Assembly (NCBI GenBank): GCA_913030835.1
Contig: CAJWDP010000015.1
Location: 1 to 62,518, forward strand
Source of the DNA: an uncultured Flavobacteriales bacterium
Lineage (GTDB): Bacteria > Bacteroidota > Bacteroidia > Flavobacteriales_D > Parvicellaceae
Reading direction: 5' to 3'
DNA length: 62,518 bases
A model generated the notes under the pieces. It did not search any database. It was not told the DNA's origin and was given only the letters and a program-made list of their open reading frames with translations. The position numbers and the translations under genes are program-made. This document shows, piece after piece, positions 1-8,719 of this stretch (position 1 is its first letter; every line of letters begins with the position of its first letter).

Positions 1-1335
1 CTAAAGCATCCCTCTGGACTTGATCTCCAGGTATTTGTTAATGACGTCAACGGATAGGTCTTCCGGACGGGAAAGAATGCTTTGAATTCCATATTTACTG
101 AGCTCCCGCACAATCGCCTGTTTCTCCAATGCAAATTTGGCACTGATCGTCTTTTTGTAGATCCCACTCACATTTTCGGGCTCCATTCTGGACTGTTCTT
201 TCAGCTCAGTATTCTCAAAAAAGATAACCACCAGCAAATGCTGACGATTCAACCGCCGAAATATGGAAATGCTTCGTTCCATGGCATACATGCTCTCGAA
301 ATTGGTAAATAGCAGTAATAAGCTTCTCCCTTTGATGTAATTCCGAGTGCCGTAATACAATCGCTGAACATTTGGGTCCAGAAACCGAGTTTTCTGCCTG
401 TATAGCACCTCCATAATCCGAGAAAGCTGGCCTGAGTTTCGCTCTGCCACAACACGAGCTCCCAGCTTATCGCTGAAGGTGATCAACCCTGCCTTGTCCC
501 CTTTTCTTAAAATGATATTTGAAATAGAAAGCGTGGCATTGATCGAGTAATCGAGTAGGGTCATTCCTTTAAAAGGAAGCCGCATGGACCTGCTTTTGTC
601 GACCAAACAATACACCTGCTGTGATCGCTCATCCTGGTATTGATTCACCATAACTTCCCCTCGCCTGCTGGTTGCTTTCCAGTTCACCGAACGATAATCG
701 TCACCCTGAACATAATTTTTAATTTGCTCGAATTCGTTGTTGTTGCCCAAGCGCCTGATTTTTTTGATCCCATGAAAAACCGCAGTCTTGGAAAATACCT
801 TCAGCTCCTGTCTTTTCATCTGTTTGATCGACGGGTAGCACCCGGCCTCCACCGAATCCCCCAAGCGATATCTCCTTTCGGCAAAATTCAATACTGTGGA
901 TACATACACATTGATTTTTTTCCATTTGTATACTCCTCGTCGAACCGGTTTCACGTCGTACACAATTCGTTCCGTGCTGCCGGGAATGAAATGAATCTGC
1001 TCCTCATTGTTACGAACTTGAAACTCATCAGGCAATTCGTCCATGACACGCGTATTCACGGGCATCTTATAGGAGCTCTTAAGGACCAATTCGATCGTGT
1101 TATCGTCGCCCAGCGACAGGCGATCGCTCAAGTTTCTGGTTGCTTCAATTTTTCCTTTCGACATGAAAAGCACAACAACATCAAAAACAGTGAGCGCCAG
1201 AAACAAGCCGAGCATTCCCTGAGCAATTGGAAATAGCCAAACAAACGAATAGCTCAGTAAAAAGAGCACGATGACAACGAGGAGGCCCATATAAAACCTC
1301 CAATTGAAATACAGCTGCTGAACGATTCGAATCAT
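1..1335 (-). CDS. DUF58 domain protein, MoxR-associated
   Basis: This 444-residue protein is complete, with its TAG stop at the window edge. Two hydrophobic segments (about residues 13-35 and 39-57) anchor it in the membrane. A beta-rich region follows, then the DUF58 core with GDDYRSVNWKATSRRGE at about 211-227. Residues 246-251 (DKSRSM) form a DxSxS metal-site motif as in von Willebrand A folds, so the C-terminal half is probably vWA-like. DUF58 proteins occur next to MoxR ATPases and are thought to be their partners. Here moxR ends one base upstream of the ATG, so the two are almost certainly co-transcribed and translated together. The biochemical role is not established; a chaperone-type role in envelope or stress functions is inferred from MoxR partners elsewhere. 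Confidence 0.9.
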   Translation of the reverse strand: MIRIVQQLYFNWRFYMGLLVVIVLFLLSYSFVWLFPIAQGMLGLFLALTVFDVVVLFMSKGKIEATRNLSDRLSLGDDNTIELVLKSSYKMPVNTRVMDELPDEFQVRNNEEQIHFIPGSTERIVYDVKPVRRGVYKWKKINVYVSTVLNFAERRYRLGDSVEAGCYPSIKQMKRQELKVFSKTAVFHGIKKIRRLGNNNEFEQIKNYVQGDDYRSVNWKATSRRGEVMVNQYQDERSQQVYCLVDKSRSMRLPFKGMTLLDYSINATLSISNIILRKGDKAGLITFSDKLGARVVAERNSGQLSRIMEVLYRQKTRFLDPNVQRLYYGTRNYIKGRSLLLLFTNFESMYAMERSISIFRRLNRQHLLVVIFFENTELKEQSRMEPENVSGIYKKTISAKFALEKQAIVRELSKYGIQSILSRPEDLSVDVINKYLEIKSRGML

Positions 1336-2433
1336 CTATCTGGGAACCTCTATTTTTTGTACGATCTCTTCAATAATGTGCTCCGGAGTCATCCCTTCCA
1401 TTTCTGCCTCAGGCGTGAGAATAATTCGATGATTCAGCACATGATAGGCAACGTATTGCACATCATCAGGAACCACAAAATCTCTGCCCCTCATAGCCGC
1501 CAGAGCCTTAGACGCTTTCATCATGGAAAGAGAAGCTCGTGGAGACGCTCCCAGATATAGCTTGCCGTGAGTTCGGGTTTCATGCGTAATTTCTGCAATG
1601 TATTTAAGCAGCTGATCCTCTATTCTTATCTCCTTTAGAATTTCACGAATGGAGCGAATATCATCTGCAGACATAATGGCTTTTACAGAGCCGAGGTCGG
1701 GAGATGAGACATTGTTTCTGTATCTGTCCAAAATCTGTTTTTCTTCCTCGAGAGATGGATAGTCCAGATTGATCTTGAACAAGAATCGGTCGAGCTGGGC
1801 TTCGGGCAACCGATACGTTCCTTCCTGCTCCACAGGATTCTGAGTGGCAACAACCAAAAACGGAAACTCCATTTCATATCGATTTCCATCGTAGGTGATC
1901 TGCTTTTCCTCCATAACCTCGAATAGAGCTGCCTGAGTTTTAGCAGGAGATCGATTGATCTCGTCGATCAATGCAATGTTGGTGAATATCGGTCCCTTTT
2001 TAAAGAAAAAATCACTGGTTTTCATGTTGAATACCGATGTGCCAATAATATCTGAGGGCATCAGGTCGGGAGTGAACTGGATCCTTGAAAATTCGGAAGA
2101 TATGGTCTTTGACAACACCCGAGCGCTCAATGTTTTTGCTACCCCGGGCACTCCTTCCAGCAAAACATGCCCTCCCGTGAATACTCCGATCAACAAAAGG
2201 TCGATCATTTCATGCTGTCCGATAATGAAGCGTTCTACCTCACCTCTCACCTCCTCCACCTTTTTTGTTACCGGGGTAAGATCTATGAGGCTCGACATAA
2301 AGGTTTCCTCCTTTTTTTCTTGTGGGAGGTCGTTTATCGGAGCTTCTTGTTCCGTTGAATCGTCAGGGGTTCCGTCTGCACCTTGAAGGTCTTTTGGTAT
2401 GTCCTGGTTTTCATTTTTTTCTTTCTCTTCCAT
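1336..2433 (-). CDS. MoxR-family AAA+ ATPase
   Basis: This AAA+ ATPase of the MoxR group has 365 residues. Walker A is GVPGVAKT (about residues 94-101) and Walker B is IALIDEINR (about 153-161), followed by a sensor region with VVATQNPVEQEGTYRLPEAQ and the C-terminal lid. An acidic, low-complexity N-terminal extension of about 50 residues precedes the core. The ATG at 2433 shares one base with the TGA of the upstream DUF4350 gene. A TTG just in front could add one residue, but ATG is preferred. MoxR ATPases are cytoplasmic and probably remodel or insert cofactors into partner proteins. The partners here are likely the DUF58, DUF4350 and DUF4129 products. The substrate is unknown. Confidence 0.93.
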   Translation of the reverse strand: MEEKEKNENQDIPKDLQGADGTPDDSTEQEAPINDLPQEKKEETFMSSLIDLTPVTKKVEEVRGEVERFIIGQHEMIDLLLIGVFTGGHVLLEGVPGVAKTLSARVLSKTISSEFSRIQFTPDLMPSDIIGTSVFNMKTSDFFFKKGPIFTNIALIDEINRSPAKTQAALFEVMEEKQITYDGNRYEMEFPFLVVATQNPVEQEGTYRLPEAQLDRFLFKINLDYPSLEEEKQILDRYRNNVSSPDLGSVKAIMSADDIRSIREILKEIRIEDQLLKYIAEITHETRTHGKLYLGASPRASLSMMKASKALAAMRGRDFVVPDDVQYVAYHVLNHRIILTPEAEMEGMTPEHIIEEIVQKIEVPR

Positions 2434-3797
2434 CAATTGCAGTTTTTGTAAAAATCATCTAATTTGTTTTGCAGCGTGATGAGAAACTCGTCATTCAGAC
2501 TGCTATTCCCTTCCGCATATTCGAATGCTTTGAATATCTGTGCTATTTTTTCGGTAGCAACTCCCGATTTTTTTGATAGCGCCGAAATAAACTGATCGTC
2601 CGCTTTCAATGTAGTCATGTAATAGGTACTCCTTATGAAGTCTTTGAACACGATCTCTTGATGCTTTACGATCTTATCGTGTCGCCTCTCCTGATAATAG
2701 AGCTGGCTAACGGTGTCGGCAAACTCAACCGAGGAGTTGACCCGTTTCTCGGCTGCCGGGATTATTCTTCTTCTTCTCTTCGATTGGAAAATTATGTAGA
2801 ACCCTAATCCTAGCAACAATAGGTACAAAGCCCATCGCAATGCAGTAGAATCGAGAATGAACTGAAGCGGGCTTTCCCTTCGTTTTCCATAGGTTTCGCT
2901 TCCGCCCCCTTCCCCTTCTGCCGATTCTTCCGAACCTTTTTTCGCCAAATACCTGTGCGAATTGCGGCCGGATAGGTCGTGCCAATAGATATTTCCCCTT
3001 GGGATATGGCTCATGATCCGTTCCGCATATTCCAACCCCTGATTGTCGTCCATCAGCGTGCGATTCGTGAACATAGAGGTCTCGCTATGCAGGAACAACA
3101 TCCCTTCCCCAATCTTAATGCGCACACAAATCGGATTTCGCGTTTTTACCCAATCATCACACAAGATGGCTGCAGACAGAACGGAGTATTCGTCATACTG
3201 CAATCCATCAATGTTCCAGAAATTCCAGACATCGGACTTTTTCTCGCCATCATCACCCGTGTAAAACCAGTGATAATCGGGGAGTATTTCAAGAGAATCA
3301 TGGAGAAAATTCACATCCATGCATTCACCGTATTTTGAGTTCAGCTCTTCCCCCCAGAATAAATTCGAAGCCAAAGAATAGCTCAGCTCATCGGCGCAAA
3401 CAAATGCAACATTTCCGGCTTTTACGAATTCAATTAGTGCATCGGCATCTTCGTAGTTGAAATACGCTCCATTCCCCATCAGCATGTAAATATTGGGGAA
3501 TGCATTGGTACTTTTCACTGGAAGATTTTTTGCAATCGGTGATTGCATCGGCTTCATCTTTTTGGTGCGATCATAGCTTTTAAACAGGTGATGTATGAGG
3601 TACATCCCTTCAGGGTTGATCGGGATGGGCCTGCGGGTTTGCTCTTCCGCCAATTGGTCTCTTTCGCTTTTGGTATTTTCCGCCTTTACTTGTTCCAAAT
3701 CCTCAGGCGCTGGCTCCACAGAAGAAAAGTGATACAGCACGTAAATGAAACCCAAAAGGATCGCCCCACTGATGCTGTATTTTACCCACTTGTTCAT
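2433..3797 (-). CDS. DUF4350 domain membrane protein
   Basis: This is a 454-residue protein with a membrane segment at about residues 8-24, a large extracytoplasmic region matching the DUF4350 pattern (residues about 55-260, including a GNGAYFNYEDADALIEFV-type stretch), a low-complexity linker rich in Gly, Glu and Ser, a second membrane segment at about 318-338, and a cytoplasmic tail. DUF4350 proteins are regularly encoded with MoxR and DUF4129 genes in Bacteroidota. The fold resembles class I glutamine-amidotransferase-like or ABC-associated sensing domains, but no catalytic function is evident. The ATG overlaps the upstream DUF4129 stop by four bases (ATGA) and the stop overlaps moxR, which indicates a tight operon. 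Confidence 0.82.
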   Translation of the reverse strand: MNKWVKYSISGAILLGFIYVLYHFSSVEPAPEDLEQVKAENTKSERDQLAEEQTRRPIPINPEGMYLIHHLFKSYDRTKKMKPMQSPIAKNLPVKSTNAFPNIYMLMGNGAYFNYEDADALIEFVKAGNVAFVCADELSYSLASNLFWGEELNSKYGECMDVNFLHDSLEILPDYHWFYTGDDGEKKSDVWNFWNIDGLQYDEYSVLSAAILCDDWVKTRNPICVRIKIGEGMLFLHSETSMFTNRTLMDDNQGLEYAERIMSHIPRGNIYWHDLSGRNSHRYLAKKGSEESAEGEGGGSETYGKRRESPLQFILDSTALRWALYLLLLGLGFYIIFQSKRRRRIIPAAEKRVNSSVEFADTVSQLYYQERRHDKIVKHQEIVFKDFIRSTYYMTTLKADDQFISALSKKSGVATEKIAQIFKAFEYAEGNSSLNDEFLITLQNKLDDFYKNCN

Positions 3798-4699
3798 TCT
3801 TTGTACTTTGATATTGAGTCCAATGCCAGCTTCAGTTTCGGCTCAATGGACCGGTAATCGGCTTCGGAAACATTCCGTTTTCCGTACCAAACCACTTCGT
3901 AAATGGAAACTACATCCCTGAACTCTTTGTATAACGGCCTGCCTTTCATTTCGCGCAGGTACAGCATATTCGTTTTCTTTTTTTCCCACGAGATCCAACC
4001 CTTTTCACTCAGGTCTTTGATCATGAAAATGAAGTAAATCCGAATGGCCTTCCTAAAGTCTTTTGACGCCAATGCGGATTCAAGCATCCGCTCCAGCTCA
4101 GACTGTGGTATTTCCGATGGCGCCAGATCGTCTATTCCATCCTTTTCTATTGCCGTATCATCGTCCTTTGACAGAAAAAGAAATACCAAAACAATGACTA
4201 GAATGACAATCAACACTAAAATCAGTACGACGCCCCATACCCCACTCATTGGACTATTCAGCTCCGCATTCCGTTGGACCTCTCTTTCTTTCGACCTGCG
4301 CAGCTCATATTGGTCCTCTCTTTGCAATTCCTCGTAATTGTCGTAATCACGCTCGTAATATTCCCCCCAGTTTTCAGCGTACTCAGCATCGTCCAGATCA
4401 TACTCCTTGCTCCAATAATCTGAATTCCCGTCGGGGTTGTTTTCCACATATCGCTCAGGGTTGAAATCCTCATCTATACGATCCATGTCGGCAACTGCAA
4501 TCCCCTTGGATTTCAGGATCATCAGTTTCCGGATCTTATCGTATTCATCCCGGTCAAATTGGTCTACCTTTATTTCTTCGTTACGATACCTTTCATGCTC
4601 AAGGCCAAAGCCTTGAGTTCCATCTTGGCTACGGCCAATATCAGCCAATACCACTACCACTGAAATACACAGTATCTTAATGCTAAAATGTACCTTCAT
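3794..4699 (-). CDS. DUF4129 domain membrane protein
   Basis: The protein has 301 residues if the ATG at 4699 is used. An upstream TTG at 4732 would add 11 charged residues before what looks like a signal sequence (MKVHFSIKILCISVVVVLAD), so ATG is preferred. After the signal comes a highly charged, tyrosine- and aspartate-rich extracytoplasmic region, then a strong membrane helix at about residues 153-177. The cytoplasmic C-terminus carries the DUF4129 helical module (about 225-295). The gene overlaps the SpoIIM-type gene upstream by 17 bases and DUF4350 downstream by four. DUF4129 modules sit next to transglutaminase, MoxR or DUF58 proteins; the molecular role is unknown. Confidence 0.8.
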   Translation of the reverse strand: MKVHFSIKILCISVVVVLADIGRSQDGTQGFGLEHERYRNEEIKVDQFDRDEYDKIRKLMILKSKGIAVADMDRIDEDFNPERYVENNPDGNSDYWSKEYDLDDAEYAENWGEYYERDYDNYEELQREDQYELRRSKEREVQRNAELNSPMSGVWGVVLILVLIVILVIVLVFLFLSKDDDTAIEKDGIDDLAPSEIPQSELERMLESALASKDFRKAIRIYFIFMIKDLSEKGWISWEKKKTNMLYLREMKGRPLYKEFRDVVSIYEVVWYGKRNVSEADYRSIEPKLKLALDSISKYKE

Positions 4700-6563
4700 C
4701 CGCTTTTTCGTAAACTCTGCTTCCTTCACCAAAGGATTCTAATCTCTCATACAAACCGTGAGCCTCTTCTTTCTCGATCGTTCCGTAATATAAAAACCCA
4801 AAAGAGAGTGCAAACAAGGGTAAAATCAAATGTAAAATGACGGTATAATACGAGCCGTCAACTACGTTATAGACCAAATCTGGGCTCGAAGCTCGCGTTT
4901 CGATGAACCAACCCAGCACTTCTGTTTTGAATATCTCGACAATCATGGTCGGGCAAAATGCGGATAAAATCGCAGGGATCAAGAACACACAGAACACCCA
5001 AACCCCTCTCATCCAACACTTCCCGGCCACCGATAAACCCCTCCGAATTCCGTCGAAATATTTTCGCCCTTCCAATATGCCGGGCAATGCCCAGAAAAAG
5101 AACAGGGGGGCAATCAATACACACAATAACAACAGATACCATGGGGCGAATGCAATCAGCAACAATAGCACTGCAGCAACAGGTAATACTCTGCCGATAT
5201 TTCGAATGAAAAATCGTCCAAATGATGACCAGTACGCAAATTCTTCAGATTCGTGCAGCTCGTTTTTATACACTACCAAAGCATGATATACCGCCAACAA
5301 ATTACAAGCTAGGAGGAACGTATGCACCAAATAAACGAGAGGATTAAAGTCATCCGAAAAACTGAACGCCACGTTTACTTTTTCCACCCATGAAAGGTTG
5401 TACTTCTGGAACTCACTTTGAGCAAAGGAAAGATAGACCGTAGCCACACTAATCAAAAACACAAAAATCAGCACTTTGCCAAATAATGGCATTCCCTTTC
5501 GGTAGAAAACAAAAGTATCATTGAATATGTCTGAAATCGAGCGGATCCGGTGCCAAATGATCGTCTTTTTGTGAATGAAAATGGGTTTTTCTTCCAACCG
5601 AGGATTGAAATTGCTTTTTCGTGCAACAATAAATGGATACACTACAAAGTAGAACACTATAATGCACGCACAAACACCAATAATCGAAACGTTGGCGTAC
5701 CATGGCATGTCGGGCCCGTATCGGGAAACGAATGCTTCTATAAACCCTGCCACTATCATAAACGGAGTTAGTCCGATCATGATCTTCATCCCCCTTTTTG
5801 CGCCAATTAGCAGAGATTGTGTTCTTGTCATGGAGCCGGGAAATAGTATGGAGTTGCCCAATGTAATTCCTGCTGCTCCGGCAATAATTATAGCTGCGAT
5901 TTCAAAGGTTCCATGAAGCCAGATGGTAAGCAGACAAACCATTAGATACCCTTTGTATTTGTAAAACGCCAAAAATGATCCAAGCAAAATACCATTGTAA
6001 ACCATAAAAAATCCCGTTCCCACCGATATCAATATTCCCATAACAAATGCCAAAAAAGAAACGCGTAAATTATTGATGACCAATTGAAAAAACATGGTGG
6101 TTTCGTCTTGTGTCTGATACACACTTATTGGTTTGTTTTCCGCTATGCATTCTTCTTCATACATGACCCTGCCCTCCCCGGCAACGATGTCTAAAAAATA
6201 CGGATCATCGATGGTTGAAGCCCATCCGATCAGGAAGCCCACTGTCATCACAATGAAAGAAGTTAACAAGGCCTTTCTCGATCGATAGAGCTCGAGGGGT
6301 AATCCTCGTTTCCAAAACAGGAATACTTTCTTCATCGAATCGCGCTTCTTCCTGTACAATCGGTCATACACCTTTTGAGCCAATCCATTCAGATAAACCC
6401 GGACCGACCTTCTTGGGTAATGTGTACGCGCATAACTAAGGTCATCCGTCAGCTCAACAAATAGTTTGCTGAGCTCATCCGGATCCTTCTCGTTTTGCTG
6501 GTACATTTGCTCGAACTTGTACCATTTTTGTTTATTTTGTTTTATGAACGAGGTTTCTTTCAT
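4683..6563 (-). CDS. SpoIIM-family membrane protein with fused C-terminal membrane domain
   Basis: The first half begins with METSFIKQNKQKW-type residues after the ATG (MKETSFIKQNK) and matches the stage II sporulation protein M family: a soluble N-terminal helix region followed by several membrane helices. At 626 residues the protein is about twice the usual SpoIIM length near 320. The second half (about residues 340-626) is an additional polytopic membrane region with GILEGRKYFDGIRRGL, which resembles the separate membrane protein often encoded next to spoIIM in related clusters. I therefore read it as a fusion. The ATG at 6563 is preceded by AAAAGG six bases upstream; a TTG at 6587 is possible but would add eight basic residues. 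In a non-sporulating lineage the function is unknown. Confidence 0.82.
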   Translation of the reverse strand: MKETSFIKQNKQKWYKFEQMYQQNEKDPDELSKLFVELTDDLSYARTHYPRRSVRVYLNGLAQKVYDRLYRKKRDSMKKVFLFWKRGLPLELYRSRKALLTSFIVMTVGFLIGWASTIDDPYFLDIVAGEGRVMYEEECIAENKPISVYQTQDETTMFFQLVINNLRVSFLAFVMGILISVGTGFFMVYNGILLGSFLAFYKYKGYLMVCLLTIWLHGTFEIAAIIIAGAAGITLGNSILFPGSMTRTQSLLIGAKRGMKIMIGLTPFMIVAGFIEAFVSRYGPDMPWYANVSIIGVCACIIVFYFVVYPFIVARKSNFNPRLEEKPIFIHKKTIIWHRIRSISDIFNDTFVFYRKGMPLFGKVLIFVFLISVATVYLSFAQSEFQKYNLSWVEKVNVAFSFSDDFNPLVYLVHTFLLACNLLAVYHALVVYKNELHESEEFAYWSSFGRFFIRNIGRVLPVAAVLLLLIAFAPWYLLLLCVLIAPLFFFWALPGILEGRKYFDGIRRGLSVAGKCWMRGVWVFCVFLIPAILSAFCPTMIVEIFKTEVLGWFIETRASSPDLVYNVVDGSYYTVILHLILPLFALSFGFLYYGTIEKEEAHGLYERLESFGEGSRVYEKADEGTF

Positions 6564-6624
6564 TCGAAGCCTTTTCGAAGAGGGCAATTAAAGGTACTAT
6601 TATATTGAAAAAAAGCCTGCTGAA

Positions 6625-7440
6625 TTGAAAACGATAGATATTGTTACCTCAAATAATGTAACCATTCAATATGAGCTTGCTTCGATCGGAAAAAGATTTG
6701 CAGGCTTGCTCCTCGATCTGGTGATCTGGTGGGCCTATTTTCTATTTGCTTCGTACTTGTCCACTATAATTTTTTCAGGAGTAATGAGTATGGCACCAGA
6801 AAATGTAACGTGGGACTACTGGGGAAACGCTTCCAACACTTCCTATGGCTTGTATCTTTTTGTAGCTGTTTTGGCACTTGTACTTGTAGCCATCATCTAT
6901 CTTCCTGTTTTCTTTTATAAATTCTTATCCGAGTATTTCTTTTCGGGGCGTACGGTTGGCAAGATGGCCTCAGGGACGCGGGTTATTAAAGTGAATGGTG
7001 AGGTTCCCTCTATAACAGATTACTTCCTTCGATCGTCGTTCATGCTGATCGATTTCTGGGTTTCAATTGGATCATTCGGCTTTTTAACCGCATCCAGCTC
7101 TGATCGAAATCAACGAATCGGGGATATGGTGGCCGGCACAGTTATAATACGAATCAAGTCCAGCATCAATTATACGATGAATGATATCTTATCGATAAAA
7201 ACAGCGGAGAATTATACCCCGGTCTATCCTTCCGTTACCCAGTTCACAGAAGAGGACATGCTGCTTGTAAAAAATGCTCTGGAACGCGTTGCACAATTTC
7301 CCAATACGAGGCATAACAATTTGATCATTGAGATCGCAAAAAAATGTCAACAAATATTGCTGATTGAACAGCTTCCTGAAAACAAACATTCTTTTCTGAA
7401 GACGTTGCTTCAGGATTACATTGTTTTAACCCGATCGTGA
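6625..7440 (+). CDS. RDD family membrane protein
   Basis: This 271-residue protein has about three membrane helices. The RDD signature is visible near the N-terminus (GKRFAGLLLDLVIWW, Arg24 and Asp31) and again in the FSGRTVGKMASGTRVIK loop. The start is a TTG; there is no in-frame ATG upstream, and the MKTIDIVTSNNVTIQYELAS start matches family members. It lies divergently from the SpoIIM-type gene, an arrangement common in Bacteroidota, so the two may share a regulatory region of about 60 bases. The soluble C-terminal about 100 residues probably face the cytoplasm. RDD proteins include suspected Na+/H+ exchangers, but most are uncharacterised. Confidence 0.88.
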   Translation: MKTIDIVTSNNVTIQYELASIGKRFAGLLLDLVIWWAYFLFASYLSTIIFSGVMSMAPENVTWDYWGNASNTSYGLYLFVAVLALVLVAIIYLPVFFYKFLSEYFFSGRTVGKMASGTRVIKVNGEVPSITDYFLRSSFMLIDFWVSIGSFGFLTASSSDRNQRIGDMVAGTVIIRIKSSINYTMNDILSIKTAENYTPVYPSVTQFTEEDMLLVKNALERVAQFPNTRHNNLIIEIAKKCQQILLIEQLPENKHSFLKTLLQDYIVLTRS

Positions 7441-8111
7441 TGGCAAAATTATTTTTGGTTCCTACACCCATTGGAAATCTCGGAGACATTACTATTCGAG
7501 CAATAGAAACGCTAAAATCTGCACATGTTATTCTGGCGGAAGATACGCGAGTTGCAAAAAAGCTTTTGGATCACTACGAAATCAGTACGCCCGTAAAATC
7601 CTATCATCAGCACAACGAGCATAAAATAACAGAGGAAATCGCGATTAGAATTAGCAGCGGAGAAACAACTGCCTTAATTTCTGACGCAGGCACTCCGGGT
7701 ATATCGGATCCAGGTTTTTTATTGGTACGCAAGTGCATGGAAGAAGGCATACCAGTTGAATGCCTCCCCGGTCCAACGGCACTAATTCCAGCTATAGTTG
7801 CCTCAGGAATTCCGTCAGACCGATTTTATTTTGAGGGATTCCTTCCGCACAAAAAAGGAAGAAAATCCAGGCTCACAGCTATATTGGAATTGGATAGAAC
7901 CGTTGTTTTGTATGAATCTACGCACCGAATCCTAAAGCTGTTAAAAGAAGTTAATGAAATGGCCCCCTTACGGCAAATATCCGTATCTAGAGAGTTGACA
8001 AAAAAATTCGAAGAACATGCGCGGGGTACAGCACAGGAACTATTACACCACTTTGAGCAAGGCTCCACTAAAGGGGAATTTGTGGTGGTTATACAAGGGG
8101 TCAAGGGTTAA
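7440..8111 (+). CDS. rsmI: 16S rRNA (cytidine1402-2'-O)-methyltransferase
   Basis: RsmI methylates the ribose of C1402 in 16S rRNA using S-adenosylmethionine. The 223-residue sequence has the tetrapyrrole-methylase fold motifs: VPTPIGNLGDITIRA at the N-terminus, LAEDTRVAKKLL, ISDAGTPGISDPG, CLPGPTALIPA and FYFEGFLPHKKGRK. The length is close to the single-domain RsmI forms of Bacteroidota. The ATG at 7440 shares one base with the TGA of the RDD gene, so translation is probably coupled. A GTG one codon earlier is less likely. The 3' end is overlapped by the start region of the next lipoprotein gene. Confidence 0.95.
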   Translation: MAKLFLVPTPIGNLGDITIRAIETLKSAHVILAEDTRVAKKLLDHYEISTPVKSYHQHNEHKITEEIAIRISSGETTALISDAGTPGISDPGFLLVRKCMEEGIPVECLPGPTALIPAIVASGIPSDRFYFEGFLPHKKGRKSRLTAILELDRTVVLYESTHRILKLLKEVNEMAPLRQISVSRELTKKFEEHARGTAQELLHHFEQGSTKGEFVVVIQGVKG

Positions 8112-8712
8112 ATTGTTGCTGCTTCTACTGGCAGCCTCGCTCATATCCTGCTCTCAAAAAAACACATCAACCGATTTTGAATTCCGGGAAGGGGACATCA
8201 TTCTTCAATCACTAAACTCGACTCAATGCCAGGCAGTTAGAGAGGCAACAGACAGTTACTACACGCATTGCGGCATTGTATTGAAAGACAATAATGAATT
8301 GATTGTTTATGAAGCCATCGGCCCCGTTAAGAAAACCGACCTGAAGGAATTTACCCGATCCGGAATTAACCGTCATTTTGTTGTTCTACGGCACGAATCA
8401 GTGGATACATCAGCTATCAATGATATGATCAGGTATTGTCGGAAAGAGCTGGGGAAGCCCTATGACCTATTTTTCAACTGGGACGATTCAGAGATCTATT
8501 GTTCTGAATTGGTTTGGAAAGCATACCAAGCCGGAGGAATAAAATTGTGTTCCCTTAGGCCGTTAAAAGATTATGATCTGTCCTCTTCTGCAGTACAATC
8601 CATCATGAGGCAACGATACGGTGAAAAAATTCCGAAAGATGAGCCAATGATCGCTCCAAGTGACCTATTTTCATCACCTTTGTTGATCAAGGTGTACGAA
8701 AACAAAAAGTAA
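8080..8712 (+). CDS. YiiX-like permuted NlpC/P60 lipoprotein
   Basis: This is a probable outer-membrane lipoprotein of the YaeF/YiiX (C92, PF05708-like) permuted papain amidase group. The nucleophile is Cys141 in IYCSELVWKAYQ and the likely catalytic His63 is in THCGIVLKD, with a family-typical GDIILQ opening. The lipobox is in LAASLISC. The start is uncertain: an in-frame ATG at 8017 would put 30 non-signal residues before the signal peptide. The TTG at 8080 (MWWLYKGSRVKLLLLLLAA) gives a classical basic n-region, and a TTG at 8113 is also possible. The 5' end overlaps rsmI. The probable substrate is a peptide or lipid amide in the envelope; the function is inferred. Confidence 0.78.
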   Translation: MWWLYKGSRVKLLLLLLAASLISCSQKNTSTDFEFREGDIILQSLNSTQCQAVREATDSYYTHCGIVLKDNNELIVYEAIGPVKKTDLKEFTRSGINRHFVVLRHESVDTSAINDMIRYCRKELGKPYDLFFNWDDSEIYCSELVWKAYQAGGIKLCSLRPLKDYDLSSSAVQSIMRQRYGEKIPKDEPMIAPSDLFSSPLLIKVYENKK

Positions 8713-8719
8713 GTTGATC

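Noticed and set aside
640-1236. A long plus-strand frame opposite the DUF58 gene
   Set aside because: It is fully antisense to a gene with clear family motifs, and its own translation shows no recognisable domain.
8017-8079. An ATG start for the YiiX-like lipoprotein inside rsmI
   Set aside because: It would put about 21 extra polar residues in front of the signal peptide start used here; TTG at 8080 or 8113 gives a proper lipoprotein signal.
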